DNA of 64,000 nt. It comes from Acetobacterium sp. GTDB lineage: Bacteria; Bacillota; Clostridia; Eubacteriales; Eubacteriaceae. The translations under genes and the position numbers were made by a program. Within the stretch, counting starts at the first letter, position 1. Each line of letters begins with the position of its first letter. The notes beneath the pieces were generated by a model, which saw only the letters and a program-made list of their open reading frames with translations, searched no databases and had not been told where the DNA came from. This document shows, piece after piece, positions 6,461 to 14,314 of this stretch. Location of the stretch: assembly GCA_028692885.1 (NCBI GenBank), contig JAQUWM010000006.1:1-64000 (forward strand), read 5' to 3'.

Positions 6461-9430
6461 CTAGTCATAGTCTGGCACATCACAAAGATACTTGTAAATA
6501 TCTTCTCTAACCGGAACATCCAGCTGATAATGAATCTCAACCGCCTTTTTATTGGCTTTTTCCATGACAATTTCATGGGCTTCCCCAGTGGCAAACATTT
6601 TTCCGAGATAATAAAATTCTTTTGAGGTTTTATCATCCTTATTTTTTCTCACAAACAATTCCATATCAACCCCTAAGTATTGCGCATTTAGAGCCACTTG
6701 GACGTCATTCGAGTCGATTGATCGGCCTGACTTTGAAATGGCGATCAGACTGGTGGGTGCAATAAAGCGATCTTCATAATTGATCGAGGATTCAATCGCT
6801 TCGCTTTTGTGATAATTAATAAAGACCGGATAGGTCGCTGATTTTTCATCATATTTATAGCCACCGATATTCAATGAAACCTCATTTTTTTCCCATTCTA
6901 ACAAACGGCAAACATCCTCATAGGAATATTTTTGATACAGGGATAATGACGACTTTTGATAATGGGAACCATAATATTTGGTATGACGAAACAAACCATA
7001 TTTGACTAATTCCATCAAACAAGCTTTAAAGCCAATATTTTCTAGCTGTTCTAGAAAAGCTGCGGCTGGCTGCCTGTCTTCGAGAAAAACGGCATTTTCA
7101 AAACTGTTTTTGGCTGCACCAACTTGAAATTGATTGGTTAAGATATTCCGGACATTGGTGATGGTTTTTTCTTTTACCGCAATTCCATAATCCACAGTCA
7201 GCTCAAATTCCATCTGGCGAAGTGGATCAGGGTTTCCCGCTAAAATATATTTAAGCACTAATAATTCATGGGGTCTTTTCCCCACTACAAATTTCTTTGA
7301 GACAAATGACAGCATTTCTTCTTGGATTTCGTTGTATTCAATGTGATATTCTGGTTCGTATCTTTTTAGAAATTCGTGATAAGAACCGACGCTACCAGTA
7401 AACAATACTTCTAGGTCCATGGCATCGTGGGACTCAAAATCCATTAATTTGGGAATCCCGCCTAACCGGTATTTCAGGTTGGTATAGCTTTCTTTTAAGT
7501 ATTTGACACTTCTAAAGTTAACCTGATCAATGGCTTCGTAGATTTTACTGCGGGAAATCTCATCAAAATTGATGGTCGATGCGCCGGGGATGACCCGGGT
7601 CCCCTCAACCGTGTAACGGCGGATGGTATCTTTATTAAAGCTGCGATCATCGGATAAGGCCATCGGGATCATAAAATTGTTTTTATAGTTGCCAATAAAA
7701 TCAAGAATCACGACAAATTCTTTGTTTTCGGCTTTTCTCAGCCCTCGACCTAATTGTTGGACAAAAATGATGGCAGACTGGGTTGGCCGCAGCATCACGA
7801 TTTGATTAAGGGTGGGTACATCTAAACCCTCATTAAACAGATCCACACTAAAGATATAATCTAAGGCATCGTGGCCGTCGCTCTCCAGGCGCCGGATCAT
7901 TTCCTCCCGACGCTCACCTGAGTCACTACCGGATAAAGCCACCGTTTTATAACCATATTGATTAAATATAGCCGACAAAGCCGTTGCTTCGTCATTTCTA
8001 GAACAAAAGACGAGACCCGTAACCCGCGGGCCATCATGTCCATAACGCTTAATTTGTTCGATCACATTTCTAGCCCGCACATCAGATGTTAAATATTTAA
8101 AATCAGTGGTGTCGTCAATCAATACCCCATCAACGATTATTTCGGAGATTCCAAAGTAATGGAAGGGACACAGCATATCTTCTTGCATCGCCTCTTGCAG
8201 GCGGATTTCATAAGCGATATTATAATCAAAATCAGCACAGATATTATGTTCATCGGTTCTTTCCGGGGTTGCCGTCATGCCCAGTAAAAATTGCGGTTTG
8301 AAATACTTTAAAATCTTTTGATAGGTGTGGGCCCCGGCGCGATGACTTTCATCAACGATAATATAGTCAAACTCGCTGGGTTTGAACGAATAGAGCTGAC
8401 CATCTTTAGAAATGGTTTGCACTGTTGAAAATAAATATTGGCAACCGTATTGTTGATACCCCCCGGTTAATTTACCACATTTGATCTGTTTCCCCAGCAC
8501 CCGCTCAAAGCTCGCCATGGCCTGGTTTAACAGCTGCTCCCGGTGGGCTAAGAAAAGTAGTCGTAGGGGTCTGACTTTTTTGACATCAAAAGCCGCCAGA
8601 TAGGTTTTGCCGGTACCGGTTGCCGAGATTAGCAACGCTTTATTTTCGCCGTCATTTCGAATTTGCTGAATACCTGCCAGGGCTTTTACCTGCATTTTGT
8701 TGGGCATCACCTGATCAAGTTGAAACGCTGGGGCGACACGATCTAAATTGGGTTGATCAACTTGATAGGTTGATTGGTTGTTGGCGACATTTAGTAGTAC
8801 CGGCAGTTTTTCTTGATTATTGATGCGTTGCTTAACCAGATTTTGGAGATAGATTTCTTCATACTGATCAATCCATTGGGCATTTACCTGTACCGCCGCT
8901 TGATAGAGACTATTAAATTCGCTTAACGTTTCATGGATCAAAGAGCCCGTTTCCATCGATGTGACTTTTAAGTTCCATTCTTTATTGGAAGATAAGGCAT
9001 TCTGGGTCATGTTGCTGCTGCCGACGATTAAGCTATAAATGTCTTTCTTTCTAAAAATGTAGCCTTTGGTATGATGGTTCCCGGTGGTGACGATCCGCAA
9101 ATCAATATTCTTAAAGGCCAACAAACGTCTTAACGCTTTCGGTTGGGTAAATTCCAGATATCGTGAGGCAATGATCCGCCCTCGGATATTTTTCTTTTCT
9201 AATTCAATCAGGGTATTTAAAAGTGATACCACCCCACTCTCAGTAATAAACGCCACTGAGAAAAAAAACTCATCGCATTGATTAAGCTCACTAATTAAGC
9301 TGGTTAAAACCTTTTGCCCTTTGGTGACATCATTAATCAAGAGTCGCGGCCGGTATTGTTCTAGGGAGATACTGTTTTTATCTATTAAACCAGCATAAAT
9401 ACCGGCCTGAACTGCTTCATTTGGTTCCAT
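6461..9430 (-). CDS. PLD nuclease-DEAD/H helicase fusion with DUF3427 C-terminus
   Basis: 989 residues. N-terminal phospholipase-D-type nuclease domain (residues about 45-200) with one H-x-K motif (NHHTKGYIF) and GSSNMTQNAL. Then a superfamily-2 helicase: Walker A SATGTGKTYLAAF (about residue 267), DEAH-type box IIVDESHRAG, motif III GMTATPER, and motif VI QQLGRGLRKAE. The C-terminal third is DUF3427 (YSYEDVCRLLEWEKN, NIGGYKYDEKSATYPVF). Proteins of this build occur in accessory islands and are thought to act on nucleic acid; the exact substrate is unproved. The start at 9430 has GAGGTGG before it. The gene lies 22 bases after Nudix copy B and 18 bases before the YPWW gene, so the three are most likely co-transcribed. 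Confidence 0.9.
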   Translation of the reverse strand: MEPNEAVQAGIYAGLIDKNSISLEQYRPRLLINDVTKGQKVLTSLISELNQCDEFFFSVAFITESGVVSLLNTLIELEKKNIRGRIIASRYLEFTQPKALRRLLAFKNIDLRIVTTGNHHTKGYIFRKKDIYSLIVGSSNMTQNALSSNKEWNLKVTSMETGSLIHETLSEFNSLYQAAVQVNAQWIDQYEEIYLQNLVKQRINNQEKLPVLLNVANNQSTYQVDQPNLDRVAPAFQLDQVMPNKMQVKALAGIQQIRNDGENKALLISATGTGKTYLAAFDVKKVRPLRLLFLAHREQLLNQAMASFERVLGKQIKCGKLTGGYQQYGCQYLFSTVQTISKDGQLYSFKPSEFDYIIVDESHRAGAHTYQKILKYFKPQFLLGMTATPERTDEHNICADFDYNIAYEIRLQEAMQEDMLCPFHYFGISEIIVDGVLIDDTTDFKYLTSDVRARNVIEQIKRYGHDGPRVTGLVFCSRNDEATALSAIFNQYGYKTVALSGSDSGERREEMIRRLESDGHDALDYIFSVDLFNEGLDVPTLNQIVMLRPTQSAIIFVQQLGRGLRKAENKEFVVILDFIGNYKNNFMIPMALSDDRSFNKDTIRRYTVEGTRVIPGASTINFDEISRSKIYEAIDQVNFRSVKYLKESYTNLKYRLGGIPKLMDFESHDAMDLEVLFTGSVGSYHEFLKRYEPEYHIEYNEIQEEMLSFVSKKFVVGKRPHELLVLKYILAGNPDPLRQMEFELTVDYGIAVKEKTITNVRNILTNQFQVGAAKNSFENAVFLEDRQPAAAFLEQLENIGFKACLMELVKYGLFRHTKYYGSHYQKSSLSLYQKYSYEDVCRLLEWEKNEVSLNIGGYKYDEKSATYPVFINYHKSEAIESSINYEDRFIAPTSLIAISKSGRSIDSNDVQVALNAQYLGVDMELFVRKNKDDKTSKEFYYLGKMFATGEAHEIVMEKANKKAVEIHYQLDVPVREDIYKYLCDVPDYD

Positions 9431-9452
9431 TATGCCACCTCTTCATGTCGTT

Positions 9453-9851
9453 TTAGTTAGCCATTAATTTTTCCACAATCGGGATATCCGCCGGCGCCCA
9501 ATCCAGTTCCTTAAGCCGTTCGGCCGTTAGCCAACAATGATGATGGTGTTCTAAGCGCTCAAATTCTTGGTTATCGACAGGAATGATATAGCTATGCATT
9601 TCAATGAAGAATTCCGGATACTGATATTCCACTGTCATAAAAAAGTTCTCTGGCAGCACCCGCACTGCTAATGCCATTTCTTCTTTTAATTCACGCTCAA
9701 GGGCAACTTCGGCGGTCTCGCTTGGTTCTATTTTGCCACCGGGAAACTCATATTTAAATGAGAGCTCTGCACAGTCTGATTCGGGTCGCTGCATGCATAA
9801 GATTTCGTTTTTATATGTGATGATAGCTGCTGCTACTTGGTAGTATTTCAT
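9453..9851 (-). CDS. Nudix hydrolase, copy B, first gene of the helicase operon
   Basis: 132 residues with Nudix box GGKIEPSETAEVALERELKE plus EMAL; catalytic glutamates intact. Close paralogue of copy A at 2581-2979. AAAGGAG precedes the ATG. The helicase gene follows after 22 bases, and a TATAAT lies upstream at 9886-9891, so this is the promoter-proximal gene of a Nudix-helicase-YPWW-NERD/HRDC operon. As in other Nudix proteins it should hydrolyse a nucleotide-derived diphosphate. In an operon with a nuclease-helicase it could destroy a signal or modified nucleotide, which is speculation. Confidence 0.88.
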   Translation of the reverse strand: MKYYQVAAAIITYKNEILCMQRPESDCAELSFKYEFPGGKIEPSETAEVALERELKEEMALAVRVLPENFFMTVEYQYPEFFIEMHSYIIPVDNQEFERLEHHHHCWLTAERLKELDWAPADIPIVEKLMAN

Positions 9852-9885
9852 GGGGTAGCTCCTTTGTGTATAATTGTCTCGTTTT

Positions 9886-9914
9886 ATTATAGCCGTTTTT
9901 CTAAATTATTTTCA
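9886..9914 (-). promoter_or_regulatory. Probable promoter of the Nudix-helicase operon
   Basis: On the minus strand TATAAT (9886-9891) stands 35 bases before the Nudix ATG. The best -35 at a 17-base spacer is TGAAAA, which is poor, so the -35 assignment is uncertain. Confidence 0.4.
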
Positions 9915-10056
9915 GTGATTTCTCACGCTCAACTACCGTGAAAGATTCCCGCAACCGTCAAGCCTGCAATACATTTGACCGATCCCGGAGATGATGGTTT
10001 ATTTATAAGTTAATCGATTAATGTCAGATGCGAGCCATTTTAGGGCAATAACTGTG

Positions 10057-10872
10057 TTAATTCACGAATTGATTCAGCACATCTTCGTAAGTGATCACTT
10101 CAGCATAGCGATAGTTTTTTGTATATTTTAACCATCGTTTCTTCAAATCTTCACTTTTCTCAATGTCGTCGACCCTTTTTTCGATATCAATAAAGATATG
10201 CCGGCTTTCACGATGCTCAGATGTCTTATTCAAAGCGTCAACAAATAACGCGGGTTCAAAGACTTGAGTTTTTGTCAAAATATAAACATCATAAAAATCT
10301 CTTGGACGGGTATTCAATTCGGCCCGTTTTAAAATGGTCTCAATTTTCTCAGCTAACACCGTTTCGATATTATAGGCCCAAATACCAATGGTTTCATCTT
10401 CAAAAATCTTTTTAAATAAATACAGCACTTCTTTGGGAGTGATTGCATCCCCAGTTGTAATATCAATGTGCATCGGCGTTTTGATTGTGTCATACTCGGC
10501 TTGCAGACTGACTCTAAAACCGCCATAGGCATCATTTTCTCTGATAGGATCAACGCCTTGATATGAGAATAGCACGTCATCATCAAGATCCACCCTACAT
10601 ATATCTGTAATCGCCTTGTTGATCGATTCGGGATTGATGGGATAGTTTATAATCGTCGTATCCATGTCCATTGTTGCGCGGTTTCCGATGCCAACCAGCG
10701 CCGCAATCAGCATGCCACCTTTTAAGATAAACTTATCTTGATATTCCGACTTTGACAACCGTTCCAGAAATCGTTCAAACATGTAGTTCTGTAAGACAAC
10801 CTGGGCAGACATATCCTTTTGTTTTGCCAGATTTCTAATCCGGGCTTTCAGTCGCATGGCTTTTCCGCTCAT
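10057..10872 (-). CDS. abiEii: AbiEii-family nucleotidyltransferase toxin
   Basis: 271 residues of the AbiEii/DUF1814 family. The nucleotidyltransferase core is visible: FILKGGMLIAAL (GG motif, residues about 48-54), then RATMDMDTTI with the metal-binding Asp-x-Asp, and further on ETVLAEKIETILKR and RPRDFYDVYIL, typical of the family. In type IV toxin-antitoxin systems this protein blocks growth, giving phage abortive infection; relatives modify tRNA acceptor ends. Its ATG overlaps the stop of abiEi by four bases (ATGA), so the two are translationally coupled. A relic of a second copy lies at 1531-1648. The key residues look intact. Confidence 0.88.
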   Translation of the reverse strand: MSGKAMRLKARIRNLAKQKDMSAQVVLQNYMFERFLERLSKSEYQDKFILKGGMLIAALVGIGNRATMDMDTTIINYPINPESINKAITDICRVDLDDDVLFSYQGVDPIRENDAYGGFRVSLQAEYDTIKTPMHIDITTGDAITPKEVLYLFKKIFEDETIGIWAYNIETVLAEKIETILKRAELNTRPRDFYDVYILTKTQVFEPALFVDALNKTSEHRESRHIFIDIEKRVDDIEKSEDLKKRWLKYTKNYRYAEVITYEDVLNQFVN

Positions 10873-11462
10873 AACAGCACCTCCAGGTAATGCTTGATGA
10901 CTTTATCCACTTTAAACGTTTTGGCATAATCCATCAATCGTCCGAAATCAGCGGATTTCAGCCGGACATAACGTTTTAATGCGTCATTCAAAATTTGGAC
11001 ATCAATGCGATTGCGACTGCGGACACAATCGCAAATTGTCCGTTCAATATTATAGACTTTGATGGGATTCCCAAAAGACGAGGACCAGGCAATTGCTCCT
11101 AAAGGGTGGAGTTCTTTCTTGATATAATAAATTTTTACCCGCTCCGATATTTTTTCGACAACCTTATAGCCGCTGGGCACTGTGGCTGAATATTCAAAGG
11201 GCGTCCGATCCGTGAGATCATGGAGAAATAGTGCCGTTTCATGGGAGAAGATCAATTGGGGATAGCGATTTTGCAGGACATACATCTCGTCTTCTATCGC
11301 ATCTGCTGCGACATAAACACCTCTTCCCACTTTTTCCAACTTCCCTTCCGCAACAAGCCCGGCCAGATAAGTTCTGGGGATATTATTTTTTTCAAGATCA
11401 GCGGTTAAAATGGTCCCCTGCTTTGCGATTATCAGGTCTTCAATTTTTTCCTGGTAATTCAT
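10869..11462 (-). CDS. abiEi: AbiEi-type antitoxin and transcriptional repressor
   Basis: 197 residues. N-terminal winged helix-turn-helix (residues about 5-50; NNIPRTYLAGLVAEGKLEKV, then GRGVYVA), followed by the AbiEi antitoxin domain (HETALFLHDLTDRTP, NIERTICDCVRSRNRIDVQI). In studied systems AbiEi represses its own promoter by binding inverted repeats and neutralises AbiEii. A promoter overlapped by perfect inverted repeats is present at 11796-11841. The oddity is the leader: no Shine-Dalgarno lies within 20 bases of the ATG at 11462, because group II intron DNA fills 11469-11789. Joining the flanks of that DNA recreates AAGGTGAT six bases before the ATG. Confidence 0.85.
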   Translation of the reverse strand: MNYQEKIEDLIIAKQGTILTADLEKNNIPRTYLAGLVAEGKLEKVGRGVYVAADAIEDEMYVLQNRYPQLIFSHETALFLHDLTDRTPFEYSATVPSGYKVVEKISERVKIYYIKKELHPLGAIAWSSSFGNPIKVYNIERTICDCVRSRNRIDVQILNDALKRYVRLKSADFGRLMDYAKTFKVDKVIKHYLEVLL

Positions 11463-11468
11463 TTTATC

Positions 11469-11789
11469 GTCGAGTAGACTCTATCTCGACTCCCTCCTTT
11501 TCAAAGGTTATTTTCTTTGTAGTGAAAGGATTGAGTCTCAAAAGCCCCTCACAGAAACCGCACGTGCCCAATTAAGGCATACGGCTCTTCAGTAAGCCAT
11601 TCGCCTAATAAGCACTTTTTAAAAATATCTTCACTTCACGCTTTCGCATTACGGCTTTCCTGCTCCCTGTCCTACGCTTAAACCTTATTGTTGGCCTTTA
11701 AGGCTACCAAGGACTCGGTACTGGCGGTTTGCTAAACCTTACCAGACTGGATTTCCACCAGCTAAATATCTGACACCGAACTGGCGCAC
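11469..11789 (-). mobile_element. Truncated, ORF-less group II intron in the abiEi leader
   Basis: On the minus strand the element begins GTGCGCC (11789 down), the 5' consensus of mobile group II introns, and ends CTACTCGAC (at 11469), a typical 3' end. A domain V-like hairpin at 11554-11588 has the AGC triad (GAGCCGTATGCC), a short loop and the returning strand GGGCACGTGCGG, followed by TGTGAGGGG as in many bacterial introns. Domain V carries one extra T in its last strand (GGTTTC for the usual GGTTC). The total of 321 bases is too short for a full domain I, and no reverse transcriptase gene remains, so it is probably splicing-defective. It interrupts the Shine-Dalgarno sequence of abiEi. 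Confidence 0.7.
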
Positions 11790-11795
11790 ACCTTC

Positions 11796-11841
11796 TTTAC
11801 AAATATACTTATATTATATTCCATCTACGTATATTTGTAAA
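11796..11841 (-). promoter_or_regulatory. abiE promoter overlapped by a perfect inverted repeat (putative AbiEi operator)
   Basis: Minus strand: -35 TTTACA (11836-11841), 17-base spacer, -10 TATAAT (11813-11818). The -35 begins a 13-base repeat TTTACAAATATAC whose exact inverse GTATATTTGTAAA lies at 11796-11808 over the expected start of transcription. The placement is that of a repressor site. AbiEi proteins are known to bind inverted repeats at their own promoters, so this is the likely operator. DNA from 11842 to 12026 holds no gene; a GGGTGC/GCACCC hairpin lies near 11963-11990. Confidence 0.7.
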
Positions 11842-12026
11842 TGAATAGTCGGGTTATCTTGTCTGCCAATCTGACGGGCCAATATTAGTGACTGCAAACC
11901 CGTTCATCGTAGTGTCCTGGTAAACAGCGATCCCAAGGGTAGCTGCCGGATGTCGTAATGATAGCGGGTGCCTTAAAATCTGCACCCAAGCCATTCCGAG
12001 CCAGTTCATTTAAATACGGCCCCAAC

Positions 12027-12764
12027 CTATTTCTTTTTAACAGCCATTATTGCCATCTGCGCGATAATAATCCCACCTTGAAGAATTTTTTTCCTGTTTT
12101 CTTGATCATCCAGATATGCTATTGCCATGTTAATGCCATCATCCAAAAACTTGCCGGCAAGATCGATCCCATCATTAAGTGCGCGTTGTCCTGGTGATAC
12201 ATAGTTTTCATCAATTGCCAGAATATAGACATCATCGATCACTTCTTCAATAAAGAATCCCTGGGTTCTGGCAATCTGCATCGCTCTTGCGTCGTATAAT
12301 ACCAGCATCACGCGCTTAAGCTTATTTGTTGGTTTATAAGATTCAATGCTTTCTTTGGCAATTTCAAAAGCAATGTTCAGATCAAAACCATTATTGCCAG
12401 AGGCCAAAAGTGGAAAAGCGATTGATTCGCAACTCATCGCATCGGCCAGCCCTAAAGCTGATAGATATGCCGAACTAAGCAGCTCATATTCATGATGTTC
12501 GCCGTCAACCCATTTTGGTACAATTGAATGAATAATAAATTTAGCCTCAAGCTTATAGGCCAGCGTCGGAATAGCGCCACCCATATCGAGTTGACGATAT
12601 TTTTTTAATGCCCCTTTACAGGCTTTCTCTAATTCTTTTCTACCTGCTTTTTCAAAAATAGCTTTTGATGTGCCACTACCTTCTCTTAATTTTAAGTTCG
12701 CAGGTAATACGATTGCATCGACGGCCATCATTGTTATATCATTACGAACAATTTCAAATTGCAT
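12027..12764 (-). CDS. Macro-domain (ADP-ribose-binding) protein
   Basis: 245 residues from the ATG at 12764, chosen because ACGGAGG stands just before it. Residues 1-165 form a macro domain: FEIVRNDITMMAVDAIVLPA with AN at the adenine-binding start, GSGTSKAIFEKAG, GGAIPTLAY, a distal-ribose loop FPLLASGNNGFD. Such proteins bind or remove ADP-ribose or process its metabolites. The C-terminal 75 residues (GQRALNDGIDLAGKFLDDGI) form a helical extension I do not recognise. The ORF lies between a YPWW relic and the abiE locus. It could counter an ADP-ribosylating activity, but no ADP-ribosyltransferase is visible. Confidence 0.8.
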   Translation of the reverse strand: MQFEIVRNDITMMAVDAIVLPANLKLREGSGTSKAIFEKAGRKELEKACKGALKKYRQLDMGGAIPTLAYKLEAKFIIHSIVPKWVDGEHHEYELLSSAYLSALGLADAMSCESIAFPLLASGNNGFDLNIAFEIAKESIESYKPTNKLKRVMLVLYDARAMQIARTQGFFIEEVIDDVYILAIDENYVSPGQRALNDGIDLAGKFLDDGINMAIAYLDDQENRKKILQGGIIIAQMAIMAVKKK

Positions 12765-12826
12765 ATAAACCTCCGTAAAATTGAATTGGTTTTTTATTAT
12801 ATAGTTTATAACTCTCAGATCTGATA

Positions 12827-12969
12827 TTACCACCACGGGTAGATCGTGAAGGTCTCTTTTTCAAAATCTACCTCTTACAAGACTTTCTTTAGCTCTACCG
12901 AAAGATTCGTGGCACGGGCTAATGCCTATACGCCTTCTTTATCAATAATAATATATCGTCAACTATTAT
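12827..12969 (-). pseudogene. YPWW protein relic, copy C
   Basis: The last 48 or so codons of a YPWW gene can be followed in one frame: RYIIIDKEGV, ALARATNLS, then VDFEKETFTIYPWW and TAA, but three in-frame stops interrupt it. It aligns with the C-terminal half of the intact copy at 6095-6442. Upstream DNA (12970-13214) shows no gene; a short hairpin GACGGTT/AACCGTC is present near 12993-13012. Confidence 0.8.
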
Positions 12970-13214
12970 GAATTGATGCCCGGCATGGAACCGTCAGAAA
13001 CGACGGTTGGCGGTACCGTCTTGATTCCAATCATCTATTGGCGATAACCTCCGAAGAGATTCAACGATCTGTCCAGAATATCTAGCTGTCAACTTTACTG
13101 TCGTTTCAATTTTTAAAAAAATCAGTTTCAGTCTACTTTTCGTAATCTGCCATCACTTTTTTGAGCTTGCACGAATACAACAAATGTTTCATACCCAAAA
13201 ACCTTGACAGCGAT

Positions 13215-13406
13215 TTACTTAATTCTTATATAAAATGGTTTGTAAGGTTTTCCCTCTCCTTCAATCCCATTTTCTGTAAGACCTATTTCATTAAGAGCCG
13301 TAAATAAAAAAGTACAGTTACAGCTATGCCCATTCTGCTTTGAATCAAAAACTTTTGGTTCGTAAATTTTCAAGTCCGTTGAACTGCATTTTTTTCCTTT
13401 GTAAAT
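13215..13406 (-). pseudogene. Possible coding remnant, unrecognised
   Basis: A 63-codon open stretch ends at TAA 13215 and reads like protein (LKIYEPKVFDSKQNGHSCNC, then LNEIGLTENGIEGEGKPYKP) but lacks a usable start and ribosome site; an in-frame stop closes it upstream. Probably the 3' end of a lost gene. Weak evidence, based on plausible residue composition only. Confidence 0.3.
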
Positions 13407-13437
13407 CTACAACCAGCTCATAGGTCTAATTATCAGT

Positions 13438-14229
13438 TTAAAATGCGCAAACCTCTTTCAAATCTTCATAGGCAAAGAGCGGGATATCATAAAGCTCACC
13501 AAACTGCTGATAAATGATAGCGGAGGCCTTAAACAGACTATCAATCGAATTGATCGTTGGCAGCACAATCCCCAGTTCTTTCGAAGCCGCTTTTACACGC
13601 TCGTCCGGAACGCAACAAAACTCACCAGGGATGCTTGGATAGATACCCTGACAACGCAGTTCTCGGAGAATTAAGGGAATCTTTATACGCATGTGTTTCT
13701 GACCAGTCCCCAAGCCATCAAGACCAGCAAGATAGTCGATGAACAATGAAAAATCATTTAAACACGCGGCTAGCTCAAGTTTTTCCTTAATCATGTTCCA
13801 ATTTTTCGCAATGACGACGACACTTGCATAAATGTCTTTCCGAAAGCAAACTTTTTTCCGAGGAACGACTCCTCCACATTCTGAAACAATCCAAGCCGCA
13901 TTTTTATCCTTTTCGGCTATTTCGTTATTGACAAAATGGTCATCAAGCCATTGGTCGCGATGATATTTTTTACTGGTTTTTAGATAGGTCGTAAAAAATG
14001 CCGCATTTTCCCATTGACCTGTTCGCGACCAGGCAGATGCCAAAACGAAAAGAAGAAACAAATCTTCTTCCTTGTTTAAATCCAGGCTCATCTTAACCCC
14101 ATCGCGAAAAATGATATTAAAATCATGCGTCCAGCCCAGGTATTGAGCGTCTTCGTTTAAATTAATGTACGAAATCCTGTCCTTGTTATTAATTACTACG
14201 GCGATTAGTTGGTTTTTCAAATGATACAC
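13438..14229 (-). CDS. Hypothetical protein
   Basis: 263 residues, soluble, no signal peptide, with GAGAGGTG before the ATG. N-terminal 110 residues are mixed alpha/beta (YINLNEDAQYLGWTHDFNII); the C-terminal half has KIPLILRELRCQGIYPSIPG and FCCVPDERVKAASKELGI, which could be a helix-hairpin-helix-like DNA-binding unit, but I cannot assign it. It lies downstream of the intact NERD-HRDC gene with an 85-base gap and may belong to that transcription unit. Function unknown. Confidence 0.6.
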   Translation of the reverse strand: MYHLKNQLIAVVINNKDRISYINLNEDAQYLGWTHDFNIIFRDGVKMSLDLNKEEDLFLLFVLASAWSRTGQWENAAFFTTYLKTSKKYHRDQWLDDHFVNNEIAEKDKNAAWIVSECGGVVPRKKVCFRKDIYASVVVIAKNWNMIKEKLELAACLNDFSLFIDYLAGLDGLGTGQKHMRIKIPLILRELRCQGIYPSIPGEFCCVPDERVKAASKELGIVLPTINSIDSLFKASAIIYQQFGELYDIPLFAYEDLKEVCAF

Positions 14230-14314
14230 CTCTCATATTATTGGGAATTTTCTATTTGCGGTCATAATTGAAGCAATCCTGATAAGTACAAGGACTGGGA
14301 AGGCTCTGCCAGAA

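Noticed and set aside
6461..9430. Calling the PLD-helicase a Mokosh or DISARM component
   Set aside because: PLD and helicase domains are common to several systems; DUF3427 and the gene neighbours do not fit those systems as I know them, and no search could be run.
12989..13020. Hairpin AACCGTC/GACGGTT as a terminator
   Set aside because: Short stem and no T run on either side; no gene ends nearby.
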